From: Methylobacterium sp. Leaf123
GTDB taxonomy: Bacteria > Pseudomonadota > Alphaproteobacteria > Rhizobiales > Beijerinckiaceae
Length of the DNA stretch: 64,000 nucleotides
Reading direction: 5' to 3'
Assembly: GCF_001423405.1 (NCBI RefSeq)
Contig: NZ_LMNS01000001.1
Coordinates: forward strand, 377,384 to 441,383
The position numbers and the translations under genes were made by a program. A model generated the notes under the pieces. That model had not been told where the DNA came from, ran no database searches, and saw nothing but the letters and a program-made list of their open reading frames with translations. Within the stretch, counting starts at the first letter, position 1, and each line of letters opens with the position of its first letter. Positions 49,919-58,942 of this stretch are shown here, piece after piece.

Positions 49919-51100
49919 TCAGCCCGGCGCGTGGTCCGAGAGGAACCGATTCATGCGCTCCAGCGCACGGGCGATGTTCTCGGCGGAATTGGCGTAGGAC
50001 AGCCGCAGATAGCCCTCGCCATGCACCCCGAAATCGGGGCCGCCGATCACCGCGACACCGGCCTCGTCGAGGAGTGCGGTCGCCAGGGCCTTCGCCTTCC
50101 AGCCCGTGCGCGCGATGTTCGGGAAGGCGTAGAACGCGCCCTTGGGGGTGATGCAGGAGATATTCGGAAGGCCGTTCAACCCGTCCACGACCAGGGTTCG
50201 ACGCTGATCGAACGCGGCGACCATGGTGGCAACGCAGTCCTGCGGCCCGTCGAGGGCGGCGACCCCGGCCCATTGCGTCGAGGCGTTGACGCAGGAGAAG
50301 GAGTTCACGGCGAGCTTGCGGGCGGCGTCGTAGAGCGGCTTCGGCCAGACCGACCAGCCGAGCCGCCACCCCGTCATCGCATAGGTCTTCGAGGCGCCGT
50401 CGAGCGCGATCAGCCGGTCGCGGATCTCGGGATAGGTGAGGAGCGAGACATGCGCCTCTCCGTCATAGGTCATCGAGCCGTAGATCTCGTCGGACAGCAC
50501 GGCGATGCCGGGATGGGCGGCAAGACCCTGCACCAGGGCGTCGATCTCGGCCTTCGGCGTGACGCCACCGGTCGGGTTGGCCGGCGAGTTGACGATCAAG
50601 AGGCGTGTGCGCTCCGTGATCAGCGAGAGCGTCTCCTCCGCCGAGAAGGCGAAGCCGTTGGCCTCGCGGATCGGCACCGGGACCGGCGTTGCTCCGGTGA
50701 ACGCGATCATCGAGCGGTAGATCGGGAAGCCGGGATCGGGATACAGGATCTCGGCACCGGGCTCGCCGAACATCAGGATCGCCATGAACATGGTGACCTT
50801 GCCGCCCGGCACGATCATCACCGCATCGGGCGAGACCTCGACGCCGTGGCGGCGATGGAGATCCCGCGCCACCGCCTCACGGAGCGGCGGGATGCCGATG
50901 GCCGGCGTGTAACCATGGTGGCCGTCGCGCAGGGCCTTGATGCCCGCCTCGACGATATGAGCCGGCGTGGCGAAGTCCGGCTGTCCGATGCCGAGATTGA
51001 CGATGTCGCGCCCTTGCGCCGCGAGCGCGCCGGCGCGGGCGAGAACGGCGAAGGCGTTCTCCTCGCCGATCCGGTCGAAGGAGGGCACGACACGCAGCAT
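49919..51100 (-). CDS. Class I/II pyridoxal-phosphate aminotransferase
   Basis: 393 residues. Fold-type I signatures: NLGIGQPDFATP, YTPAIGIPPLREAVA, SPANPTGGV, LSDEIYGSMTY, the PLP Lys in ALDGASKTYAMTGWRLGW, and a C-terminal YLRLSYA. It most resembles the aspartate/aromatic aminotransferase or aminotransferase A group. The exact substrate is undetermined. The gene stands alone, 189 bp before the DUF1236 gene on the same strand. Confidence 0.88.
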   Translation of the reverse strand: MLRVVPSFDRIGEENAFAVLARAGALAAQGRDIVNLGIGQPDFATPAHIVEAGIKALRDGHHGYTPAIGIPPLREAVARDLHRRHGVEVSPDAVMIVPGGKVTMFMAILMFGEPGAEILYPDPGFPIYRSMIAFTGATPVPVPIREANGFAFSAEETLSLITERTRLLIVNSPANPTGGVTPKAEIDALVQGLAAHPGIAVLSDEIYGSMTYDGEAHVSLLTYPEIRDRLIALDGASKTYAMTGWRLGWSVWPKPLYDAARKLAVNSFSCVNASTQWAGVAALDGPQDCVATMVAAFDQRRTLVVDGLNGLPNISCITPKGAFYAFPNIARTGWKAKALATALLDEAGVAVIGGPDFGVHGEGYLRLSYANSAENIARALERMNRFLSDHAPG

Positions 51101-51226
51101 GGCCTCGACCTTCCGTCAGACGCCGGCCGGTACCGGGATTCGGCAGGGTCTCACGACACGCCCGCTTGCCGACGGTCCCTCATGGGGCACGGCAGGAGCG
51201 GGCGTTTCGTGAGGTGATGCTCGGCC

Positions 51227-51412
51227 TTAGGTGCGTGCAGCGAGGCGGCTTGCGGCGAAGGAGATCGCGCCGCCGACGACGAACAGGATCGCGAAGGTCT
51301 TGACCGCTGCGTAGAACAGGGCCGGCTCGATCCCGGTATCCGTGAAGAGCACGGCGCAGACGGCCGCGATCGGGAGGAGCAGCACGACGGAAAGCGGCAC
51401 CAGCGGGTTCAT
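51227..51412 (-). CDS. 61-residue two-span membrane protein
   Basis: Two predicted membrane helices: LVPLSVVLLLPIAAVCAVLF and ALFYAAVKTFAILFVVGGAI, joined by a short TDTGIEP loop, with a basic C-terminus (ASRLAART). No family recognised. It is upstream of the aminotransferase gene on the same strand (126-bp gap) and may be a separate unit. Confidence 0.55.
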   Translation of the reverse strand: MNPLVPLSVVLLLPIAAVCAVLFTDTGIEPALFYAAVKTFAILFVVGGAISFAASRLAART

Positions 51413-51562
51413 TCGACGTCACTCGCGTTCGTTGAGGGACCGCAGCGCGGCCCGAAGAATAATGCGAAGCGGTCTTAGCATCGCCGTTCCGCCGGAGGAA
51501 ACTCCCGCCGCTTCAGAATCTCCGATCGATCCGCCAAGGTTTCGATCAGGCGGCTGTTTGGG

Positions 51563-52969
51563 TCAGGCGGGGATGCGCACCGTCGCGCGCAAGCCGCCGA
51601 GCGGACTATCGTGCAGGCCGACATCGCCGCCATGCGCTCGGGCGATGTCGCGGGCGATGGCGAGACCGAGCCCGGAGCCGCCCGCATCCTGGCGCGCGTC
51701 GTCGAGACGCACGAACGGCTTGAACACGTCCTCGCGGCTCTCGGGTGGGATGCCGGGCCCGTCGTCGTCGATCGCCACGAGGAAGGCGCGGTGTTCGCGC
51801 TTGCCCGAGATCGCCACGGTGTCGGCGTAGCGCGCGGCGTTGGCGGCGAGGTTGAAGAGGCAGCGGCGCATCGCATCCGGCCGCACCGTGACGAGCGGGC
51901 TCCCCTCGATCTCGACCGCCTCGACATGGGCGCCGAGCCGCTCCACGTCGCTGCGCAGATCCTCCAGCAGGGTCCGCATGTCGGTCTCGGCGGCGGTCTC
52001 GGCGGAATCACCCCGGGCGAAGGCGAGGTAGCCTTCGAGCATCCGGCTCATCTCGTCCACATCGCGCTGAAGATCCTCCACCTCCGGCGTCTGCTCGACC
52101 AAGGCGAGCGAGAGCTTGAACCGGGTGATGATGGTGCGCAGGTCGTGGCTCACCCCGTTGAGCATCGCCGTGCGCTGCTCCATGGCGCGTTCGATGCGCC
52201 GCTTCATCTCGATGAAGGCGTGGCCGGCCTGCCGGACCTCGCGGGCGCCGCGGGGTTTGAACTCGATCTCGCGGCCTTTGCCGAACCCCTCCGCCACCGC
52301 CGAGAGCCGCAGGATCGGCTTGATCTGGTTGCGCAGGAACAGGATGGCGACGCCGAGCAGCACCAGCGACGAGCCAGTCATCCACAAGAGGAAGATGTGC
52401 GAGTTCGAGGCGTAGGCCTGGTTGCGCCGAGCCGTGACCCGCATGACCCCCTCGGGGATCGCCACGCGGATCTCGATGAGGTTCGAGCGGCCCACCGTAT
52501 CGATCCAGAACGGACGCCGGATCTGGCGGCGGATTTCTTCCGAGAGCACCTCGTCGAGAATCGAAAAGAACGGGCGCGGCCCCGGATTCGGCAGCTTGGC
52601 GCCCTTCAGGATGTCGATGTCGAGGTTCAGCCGCTCCCCGGCGATGCGCGACAGCGTCTCCGCGTTCCTGTCCTGCGGATAGGACTCGTAGATGTCCATC
52701 AAGGCGGCGACGTCGGCGGTTACGGCCGCCGAGAGCCGGCGGGTCACGAGTTGCCAGTGCCGCTCCATGAAGGTGTAGGCGATCACCGACTGGAGCAGCA
52801 CCATCGGCGCGATGATGATGATCAGCGAGCGGGCATAGAGGCCCTTCGGCAAGGCGTCGCCGATGGCGCGGCTGATGCGGCGCCAGATCTTTCGGACGCG
52901 ACCGAGTGCCCCGGCAAGGGTGCCGGTTCGAGACGGTGCGGTCGCGGAGGGGCGGGCGGGAGCCGCCAT
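51563..52969 (-). CDS. EnvZ-like sensor histidine kinase
   Basis: 468 residues from ATG at 52969, 7 bp after the response-regulator stop. Two membrane helices (about residues 48-66 and 219-240) flank a periplasmic domain; a HAMP region follows, then HisKA with H in GVSHDLRTIITRFKLSLAL, and HATPase (NLAANAARYA, DDDGPGIP, GGSGLGLAIARDI). The H-box reads HDLRTII rather than HDLRTPL: the usual Pro after Thr is Ile. It should pair with the PetR-like regulator encoded just before it. Confidence 0.88.
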   Translation of the reverse strand: MAAPARPSATAPSRTGTLAGALGRVRKIWRRISRAIGDALPKGLYARSLIIIIAPMVLLQSVIAYTFMERHWQLVTRRLSAAVTADVAALMDIYESYPQDRNAETLSRIAGERLNLDIDILKGAKLPNPGPRPFFSILDEVLSEEIRRQIRRPFWIDTVGRSNLIEIRVAIPEGVMRVTARRNQAYASNSHIFLLWMTGSSLVLLGVAILFLRNQIKPILRLSAVAEGFGKGREIEFKPRGAREVRQAGHAFIEMKRRIERAMEQRTAMLNGVSHDLRTIITRFKLSLALVEQTPEVEDLQRDVDEMSRMLEGYLAFARGDSAETAAETDMRTLLEDLRSDVERLGAHVEAVEIEGSPLVTVRPDAMRRCLFNLAANAARYADTVAISGKREHRAFLVAIDDDGPGIPPESREDVFKPFVRLDDARQDAGGSGLGLAIARDIARAHGGDVGLHDSPLGGLRATVRIPA

Positions 52970-52976
52970 GAAGGCC

Positions 52977-53705
52977 TCAATCGATGGCGAGGCGATAGCC
53001 GACGCCGCGAACGGTGTGCAGGAAGCTCGGATTGGCCGGGTCCGGCTCGATCTTACGGCGCAAACGGTTGATCTGCACGTCGATGGTGCGCTCGGCCGCC
53101 AAGCCGCCATTGCCCGCGAGCGTTTCGCGCTCGACATTGCCGCCGCGCGCCTGAGACAGGATCGTCAGGATCTCGCGCTCGCGCTCGGTGATCTTCACCG
53201 GCTCGTTCTCGCGGCGCAGTTCGCCCCGGTCGGCGCGGAAGCTGAAGGGGCCGAAGCTCACCGCGCCTTCGCCCGAGAATCGCGCCTCCGGCACCGCGGC
53301 ATGGCGGCGGATGATGTTGTTGAGCCGCAGGATCAGTTCGCGCGGCTCGAAGGGCTTGGGCAGATAATCGTCGGCGCCGATCTCCAGGCCCGTCACCCGG
53401 TCGTTGGGATTCGAGCGGGCCGTCAGCATCAGGATCGGCACCTGCGAGGTCTCGCGCACCGAACGGGCATAGTCGAAGCCGCTCTCGCCGGGCATCATGA
53501 CGTCGAGCACGAGGGCGTCGAACACGAAGCACTGGCCGCGCAGGCGCGCCTCGGCCGCATTCGCGGCGGCCGTGACCCGAAACCCCTGCTCGGAGAGGAA
53601 GCGGGACAGGAGTTCGCGCACCCGCCGGTCGTCATCGACGAGCAGGATATGCGGCGCGTGGTCCGGAAGCTCGGCGCGCGCCTTCACGGCGGTCTCGACC
53701 GACAT
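52977..53705 (-). CDS. petR: OmpR-family response regulator, PetR-like
   Basis: 242 residues from ATG at 53705. The receiver has LLVDDD, phosphoacceptor Asp in [17 protein letters not shown] and PKPFEPREL; the DNA-binding winged helix has [14 protein letters not shown] and a C-terminal [24 protein letters not shown]. It overlaps the upstream marR-type gene by ATGA and is followed by a histidine kinase. In Rhodobacter the petP (MarR)-petR (OmpR) pair is needed for cytochrome bc1 expression, and this gene order matches; the symbol is given on that basis. Confidence 0.85.
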   Translation of the reverse strand: MSVETAVKARAELPDHAPHILLVDDDRRVRELLSRFLSEQGFRVTAAANAAEARLRGQCFVFDALVLDVMMPGESGFDYARSVRETSQVPILMLTARSNPNDRVTGLEIGADDYLPKPFEPRELILRLNNIIRRHAAVPEARFSGEGAVSFGPFSFRADRGELRRENEPVKITEREREILTILSQARGGNVERETLAGNGGLAAERTIDVQINRLRRKIEPDPANPSFLHTVRGVGYRLAID

Positions 53706-54262
53706 CAGGCGCGCCCCGTCGCGCGGCGCGCCATCAACCGGCGGATCGCGGCGCGCTCGGCCGGCTCGATCATCGCGAGCAGGAAATCCTGGGCGGAGGC
53801 CGCGCGGGCCTCGCGCCCGCTCTCGTCGTCCTCGGACGGGGCATCGAGCGCCCGCACGATCCGGCGGACCTGAACCCGCGTCAGGTCGGCCGTTAGCGCC
53901 CGGCCGGACGGGGTGCAGAAGAGGAGCCGCTGGCGCCGGTCGCTCGTGCCGGTCTGCTGCTCGACATAGCCCTGATCGATCAAATCCTTGAGTACCCGGT
54001 TCAGGCTCTGTTTGGTGATGCGCAGAATATCGAGGAGTTCGGCGATGGTGAGGCCGGGATAGCGATCGACGAAGTGCAGCACCCGGTGATGCGCCCGGCC
54101 GAAGCCGTACTGCGCCAAAATCCGGTCGGGATCGCCGACGAAATCACGATAGGCGAAGAACAAGAGCTCGATCAGGTCGTCGCTGTCGCCGCCCGCCGTG
54201 GGGCAGCTCGGGAGCGAAGCCTCGCCGGGAGCCTGCACCGCCCTGTCGGCATCTGGCGTCAT
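53705..54262 (-). CDS. petP: MarR-family transcriptional regulator, PetP-like
   Basis: About 185 residues from ATG at 54262; an ATG at 54349 would add 29 residues but lies inside an inverted repeat better read as an operator. A winged helix is seen at [46 protein letters not shown] (residues about 60-105), followed by the wing [15 protein letters not shown]. First gene of a three-gene minus-strand operon (MarR, OmpR, kinase) with ATGA overlap to the regulator. Divergent ilvE on the other side is the usual neighbour in this order. Confidence 0.8.
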   Translation of the reverse strand: MTPDADRAVQAPGEASLPSCPTAGGDSDDLIELLFFAYRDFVGDPDRILAQYGFGRAHHRVLHFVDRYPGLTIAELLDILRITKQSLNRVLKDLIDQGYVEQQTGTSDRRQRLLFCTPSGRALTADLTRVQVRRIVRALDAPSEDDESGREARAASAQDFLLAMIEPAERAAIRRLMARRATGRA

Positions 54263-54326
54263 CACACGGTTCACGTCGTGAAAACCTCGCTCGGCGGCAG
54301 ATCGTGGGGCTCCGGATGGCCCGGCA

Positions 54327-54353
54327 AGATAAGTCAGTGTTGTTGACATATCT
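54327..54353. promoter_or_regulatory. Inverted repeat, candidate MarR operator
   Basis: AGATAAGTCA (54327-54336) and TGACATATCT (54344-54353) are reverse complements except at one position, with a 7-bp spacer. It sits between the divergent marR-type and ilvE genes and includes a TTGACA (54343-54348) that could be a -35 for ilvE. Autoregulation by the MarR protein is the simplest reading. Confidence 0.5.
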
Positions 54354-54482
54354 CAGCCCCGTTGCTACCCGTCAACCCTGCCGGTCCAGCCGCTCGCTGC
54401 ATCGTTCTGCGTCCGCACGCCGGCACTTGCCCCACCCGACGACCCCGCGCTTCGCCGAGGCCGCGCAGAGGAACTTCGAGAG

Positions 54483-55370
54483 ATGTCCGTGATTCCCTTC
54501 GATGAGCGCGAAGGCACGATCTGGTTCGACGGCGCCATGGTGCCGTGGCGCGAGGCGAAGATCCATGTGCTCAGCCACGGCCTCCACTACGGTTCGTCGG
54601 TGTTCGAGGGCGAACGGGCCTATGGCGGCCGGATCTTCAAGAGCCGCGAGCATTCCGCGCGCTTGCGCCAGTCCGCCCAACTCCTCGATTTCGAGATTCC
54701 GTACTCGGTCGATCAAATCGAGGCGGCGAAAGCGCAGGTGCTCGCGACCAGCGGCCTGCAGGACGCCTATCTGCGCCCCGTGGCGTGGCGCGGCTCCGAG
54801 ATGATGGGCGTCGCGGCGCAGAACAACACCATCCACCTCGCCATCGCCGCCTGGGAATGGCCGAGCTACTTCGACCCGGCGACCAAGATGAAGGGCATCC
54901 GCCTCGACATCGCCGATTATCGTCGCCCCGATCCGCGCACCGCGCCCTCGACCTCGAAGGCGGCGGGCCTCTACATGATCTGCACGATCTCCAAGCACCG
55001 GGCCGAGAACAAGGGCTATGCCGACGCGCTGATGCTCGATTGGGAGGACAACGTCGCCGAATGCACCGGCGCCAACGTCTTCTTCATCGCCGACGGCGTG
55101 ATCCACACGCCCCAGGCCGACCGCTTCCTCAACGGCATCACCCGCCAGACCGTGATCGAGCTGGCCAAACGCCGCGGGATCGAAGTGATCGAGCGGCGCA
55201 TCCGCCCCGAGGAAATGACCGGCTTCTCCGAGTGCTTCATCACCGGCTCGGCCGCCGAGGTGACGCCGGTCTCCGAGATCGGTCCCTACCGCTTCACGCC
55301 GGCGACCCTGACCAAGACGCTGATGGACGATTACCTCGCCGAGGTGCAGCCGCGGGCGGCCGCCGCCTGA
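54483..55370 (+). CDS. ilvE: Branched-chain amino-acid aminotransferase
   Basis: 295 residues. Class IV PLP aminotransferase: FDGAMVPWREAKIHVLSHGLHYGSSVFEGERAY at the start, SKAAGLYM (catalytic Lys region), ALMLDWEDNVAECTGANVF and ECFITGSAAEVTPV. It makes leucine, isoleucine and valine from keto acids. It is divergent from the MarR-PetR-kinase operon and ends at the hairpin at 55388-55417. Confidence 0.93.
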   Translation: MSVIPFDEREGTIWFDGAMVPWREAKIHVLSHGLHYGSSVFEGERAYGGRIFKSREHSARLRQSAQLLDFEIPYSVDQIEAAKAQVLATSGLQDAYLRPVAWRGSEMMGVAAQNNTIHLAIAAWEWPSYFDPATKMKGIRLDIADYRRPDPRTAPSTSKAAGLYMICTISKHRAENKGYADALMLDWEDNVAECTGANVFFIADGVIHTPQADRFLNGITRQTVIELAKRRGIEVIERRIRPEEMTGFSECFITGSAAEVTPVSEIGPYRFTPATLTKTLMDDYLAEVQPRAAAA

Positions 55371-55387
55371 GGATCGTGCGATCGACG

Positions 55388-55417
55388 GTTCCGGGCACAT
55401 GACAGGGTGCCCGGAAC
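55388..55417 (+). terminator. Hairpin after ilvE overlapping a downstream promoter
   Basis: GTTCCGGGCAC (55388-55398) and GTGCCCGGAAC (55407-55417) are perfect 11-bp complements, loop ATGACAGG. There is no T tract. The right arm contains the GGAAC -35 of the promoter below. Confidence 0.65.
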
Positions 55418-55437
55418 TTAGCGGAGCGCCCCGCGTT
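55413..55437 (+). promoter_or_regulatory. EcfG (general stress response) promoter
   Basis: GGAAC (55413-55417), exactly 16 bases, then CGTT (55434-55437), matching the alphaproteobacterial EcfG consensus. It ends 34 bases before the DUF3072 ATG at 55472. The genome encodes an EcfG sigma within this window. Confidence 0.7.
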
Positions 55438-55471
55438 TTTTGGAACAATCCATGAACGAAGGGGCGCCCCG

Positions 55472-55735
55472 ATGACCGGCAAGACCAGCAACCAGACGAC
55501 CAAGGACCAGTCTGCGGCCGAGAATCCGAAGGTCGACCCGAGCGACGAGTCGAACCGGATCAAGGATCCCGACGAGTGGACGACCGGCGCCGAGCCGATG
55601 ACGGGCGCGCAGGCCTCCTACCTCAAGACCCTGTCCGAGCAGGCCAAGGCTCCGGAAGCCTTCGAGGCCGACCTCGACAAGGCGGAGGCCTCCAAGCGCA
55701 TCGACGCCTTGCGTAAGGACACCGGCAAGGCCTGA
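55472..55735 (+). CDS. DUF3072 protein, likely stress-induced
   Basis: 87 residues. Hydrophilic, with NPKVDPSDESNRIKDPDEWTTGAEPMTGAQASYLKTLSEQA, then a helix ending ASKRIDALRKDTGK: the DUF3072 pattern. A well-placed EcfG-type promoter precedes it, so it is probably part of the general stress regulon. Function unknown. Confidence 0.85.
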   Translation: MTGKTSNQTTKDQSAAENPKVDPSDESNRIKDPDEWTTGAEPMTGAQASYLKTLSEQAKAPEAFEADLDKAEASKRIDALRKDTGKA

Positions 55736-55951
55736 TTCCGGCGGACGCGTTGTTCCGGAAGTCGATAGCCGACTTTCGGGACGATGCTGGGTCGTTTCGC
55801 GGGGCGATCCGTCGCTCCGCCAGCGAACGCATTAGCCTTCGATTGAGACGTGTCGGCGGGGGTTGTCCCCGCTTTCTTCAATCACCTTAAGTTCGCCGCA
55901 AGTTCAGACTGGCAGGATCACGCCACTGCCACACGTCCGGGACGATGCGCC

Positions 55952-56170
55952 GTGTCTCTGCTTTCTCCATTCGCGCCCGTCTCGAAAGCCGCCGCACCGT
56001 TGTGCCGGTCTCTCGTCCGCTTCGCGCGTCATGAATCGGGGGCGACCGCCATCGAGTATGGATTGGTCAGCACCTTCATCGGGATGGCGGTCATCGGCGC
56101 CTTCCGTGCGTACGGACTGGCCTTGGCCGACTTTTTTCCCAAGGTCTTCGAACTGTTCAAGTTCGAGTAG
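55952..56170 (+). CDS. Flp/Fap-type pilin
   Basis: About 72 residues from GTG at 55952; an earlier GTG-type start at 55850 would add 34. The Flp pilin signature is clear: HESGATAIEYGLVSTFIGMAVIGAF, with prepilin cleavage expected after the Gly (G/ATAIEY, Glu at +5). A short leader and one hydrophobic helix. No tad or cpa assembly genes are in the window, so this is an orphan copy. Type IVb pilus or pseudopilin role is inferred. Confidence 0.75.
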   Translation: MSLLSPFAPVSKAAAPLCRSLVRFARHESGATAIEYGLVSTFIGMAVIGAFRAYGLALADFFPKVFELFKFE

Positions 56171-56435
56171 TCACACCCAGTCCGGTTGATCCTTTTGGGG
56201 TGGCGGCTTGGAGCTTCGGTGGGACCCACATCGTGCTTGCACACGGGACATCTTGTCGGGCACCGCCCAGGCTGAGCGATACAGGCCCCGTTTCGATCGG
56301 GCGGAAGCCATATCTGTTGCCACGGGCCACGTGAATCCGGGCGGATCATGCGAGGGCGAGCGAATTTCCGCTGCCGTGCCCGTTCAGTTCACGAGCGTCT
56401 GCTGAGCCTCGCGAAACCGGCCTTCCCAGAATTCC
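56171..56435. other. Intergenic region after the pilin gene
   Basis: 265 bases between convergent genes. I see no supported gene, hairpin or repeat. Confidence 0.35.
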
Positions 56436-57212
56436 CTATTTCGGCCCGACCGGCTTTCGCTTCGCGGACGCCGCTTCCCGCGCGCTCGCCGGGGAGGGGG
56501 CTGGACGCGCTCCGGATTTCGGGTCCTCCGGCTTCGGCTGGCTCCAGAACGCGTCGAACGCGTCCTTCATCGCCTTGACGTTCTGCTCCTGAACCTCGGC
56601 GCCGGTCTGGAGCATCTGCTGGATCACCTCCATCGACGCCTTGGTCGCATCCGGAGCAGGTGCCGCCTCTGCCTTACGAACGGCCGGGCGCGGCTCGGGC
56701 TTGCGCGCCGCAGGCGGGGGAGGGGAACTCATCTGTCCGGCCGCGGCGGTGAGGCCATTGAGCCAATCCGTCCACAGCGTGCCGACCGGGTAGGTGGGAG
56801 GCGGGGGCTCCGCGGCCGGAGTTCCGGCGGGCGGGTTGAGGAGCAGGTGCACGATGCCGGCCACGATCATGCCGGCCATGATCGGCAGCATCTGCCGGAG
56901 GGCCTGGCTCCCGACGCCGCTCGCCGCCGACGCTTGCTGGATCACTGCCTGGGCGATCATCGGCGAGCCGAACAGCCCCGAAAACATATCCGCACCGGGC
57001 TGCGGTGACGCCTTTCCCGGCTGGCCGAGGCCGAACATGCGCCCGAACCCCATCGGATCGGCCGCAGCGTTGCGCTGCATGCCCATCGACAGGGCCGGCA
57101 TCAGCGCCTCCATGGCCCGGCGGGTCTGATCCGGCGAGAGGCCGAACTGCTGCCCGAGGGCCCGCACGCTCGCGTCGCCCTGGCTCTGCAGGATGTCGAA
57201 CATCGTATACAT
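56436..57212 (-). CDS. DUF937-type protein
   Basis: About 258 residues from ATG at 57212; the open frame continues upstream but without protein character. The start MYTMFDILQSQGDASVRALGQQFGLSPDQTRRAMEALMPALSMGMQ (residues 1-46) matches DUF937. A hydrophobic stretch (ALRQMLPIMAGMIVAGIVHLLL) follows, then a Pro/Ala/Lys-rich tail with a helix EVIQQMLQTGAEVQEQNVKAM. Function unknown. Confidence 0.72.
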   Translation of the reverse strand: MYTMFDILQSQGDASVRALGQQFGLSPDQTRRAMEALMPALSMGMQRNAAADPMGFGRMFGLGQPGKASPQPGADMFSGLFGSPMIAQAVIQQASAASGVGSQALRQMLPIMAGMIVAGIVHLLLNPPAGTPAAEPPPPTYPVGTLWTDWLNGLTAAAGQMSSPPPPAARKPEPRPAVRKAEAAPAPDATKASMEVIQQMLQTGAEVQEQNVKAMKDAFDAFWSQPKPEDPKSGARPAPSPASAREAASAKRKPVGPK

Positions 57213-57484
57213 GGCCGGGCGCCTCAGCGAGCAGCAACGGTCCGGGTGTCGAACGCCTCCGGGCCTCGCCATGACAACGCGTCCATGATGCGAGCCCATC
57301 CTCATTCCGGATGCGCGCCGGTGATGACCGCCGACACGCACGTCCGAAGGCTCGCCGGAACGGCCTCGGCCCGGAGTGTGTCGCAACCGGGCGGGGCTGG
57401 CCAGCGATAACCCCGATTCCGCAGCGATTTCCCGAGGAAAGGCGGACATTTCGCCTGTGCCGGCGTCTGTCGGCCCCCTCCGGG

Positions 57485-58942
57485 CTACAGCGACATCCCG
57501 CTGGAGGGCGCCGCCTGCACCGCTTCGTCGGCGGAGGGTTGCGCGGGCACCGGGCGTGCCGCGAGGCTCATGCCGCGTTCCAGCCGGCCCACGGTGCGGA
57601 AGGCGAGGGCGAGGCCGGCCACGCCGAAGGCGATCGAGCCGAGGCCGGTGCCGGCGATCACGCCCTCCGGTCCGTACCACGCCGCCCCGACGAGGGCGGG
57701 CGGAACGGTGCCAACCGTCGCCCGGCCCCAGTTCAGCAGGGTCGAGATGAAGGGGAAGCCGAGATTGTTGAACGAGGCGTTGGCGAGGAACAGGAGCCCA
57801 TTGAAGAACCAGACCGGCCCGCTCACCAGACAGAAGAAGGCGAACAGGTCGGCCGCCACACCTTTGAGCTCGAAGGCACTGGCCAGCGGTGCCCGCGCCA
57901 GGGCGAGGAGCAGCCAGACGACGATGACGTAGAGGGCGGTCACGCCCGCGCCGACCCGCAGGACGCCCCGCATCCGGTCGAAGCGCCCGGCGCCCCAGTT
58001 CTGGCCGAGGATCGGGCCGATCGAGCCCGACATCGCGAACAGCCCGCAGAACGCGACCGGGGCAAGGCGCTCGATCACCACGTTTCCGGCGATCGCCGGA
58101 GGCCCGAAGCCGGACAGGGCATGCGCCACGAAGGCGCTGGCGATCGAGGGGGCGAGGTTGGTGAGCACCGCCGGCCCGGCGATGCGGGTCACCAGCGGCA
58201 GATCGCCGATGACAGCCGTGAGGCGGGGCGGTTCGAGCAGCCGGTAGCGGCGGACGCCGACCCAGCCGACGGCCACGAAGGTGACGCGGGCGACGCAGAC
58301 CGCGAGCGCCGCTCCGTCCACGCCGAGCCCGAGGCCGAAGATCAGCAGCGGATCGACGAAGACGGTGATGACGGCACCGCCGAGGGTCACATACATCGCC
58401 TCCCGCGCCGCGCCGACCGCGCGCAGGAGGCCGGTGAACAGCATGCCCGGCCCGAGCAGCAGGTTCGACGGCAGGCTGATACAGAGATAGCGCCGGGCTA
58501 CGTCGAGGGTGTGCCCCTCCGCGCCGATGGCCGAGAGCAGCGGATCCAGCACGGCGAGCAGGAGAGCGGCCAGCAGAGCCGAGGCGATCACGCAATGGAC
58601 GGTGACGGAAGTCGCGATCCGCCGGGCATCGGCCGGATCGTTCGCTCCGATCGCCCGCGACACCAGGGCGCCGGCCGCGATCATCAGGCCGATATTGAAG
58701 GCGATGGCGAAGAACTGGACGATCGAGGCGAAGCCGACCGCGGCGGTGAGCGCCGGGTCGCCGAGCTTCGAGACGTAGAACAGCGACAAAAGATCGACGG
58801 CGAAGATCGCCATCAGGCCGACGGAGCCGGTCGCGCTCATCACCACGACGTGACGCAGGATCGAGCCCGAGACGAAGCGCGGCGCGCCCCCCTCCCGTTC
58901 CGGCCTGGCGCCTGTGCCCGCCTCAGGCATTCGGCTCGGCAT
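57485..58942 (-). CDS. MATE-family efflux transporter
   Basis: 485 residues (ATG at 58942; ATG at 58930 also possible). About 12 membrane helices in two homologous halves; VDLLSLFYVSKLGDPALTAAVGFA and QNWGAGRFDRMRGVL are typical MATE blocks. It should export drugs or metabolites using a cation gradient. Its start overlaps the end of the Kef-type gene, so the two are co-transcribed. Confidence 0.85.
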   Translation of the reverse strand: MPSRMPEAGTGARPEREGGAPRFVSGSILRHVVVMSATGSVGLMAIFAVDLLSLFYVSKLGDPALTAAVGFASIVQFFAIAFNIGLMIAAGALVSRAIGANDPADARRIATSVTVHCVIASALLAALLLAVLDPLLSAIGAEGHTLDVARRYLCISLPSNLLLGPGMLFTGLLRAVGAAREAMYVTLGGAVITVFVDPLLIFGLGLGVDGAALAVCVARVTFVAVGWVGVRRYRLLEPPRLTAVIGDLPLVTRIAGPAVLTNLAPSIASAFVAHALSGFGPPAIAGNVVIERLAPVAFCGLFAMSGSIGPILGQNWGAGRFDRMRGVLRVGAGVTALYVIVVWLLLALARAPLASAFELKGVAADLFAFFCLVSGPVWFFNGLLFLANASFNNLGFPFISTLLNWGRATVGTVPPALVGAAWYGPEGVIAGTGLGSIAFGVAGLALAFRTVGRLERGMSLAARPVPAQPSADEAVQAAPSSGMSL

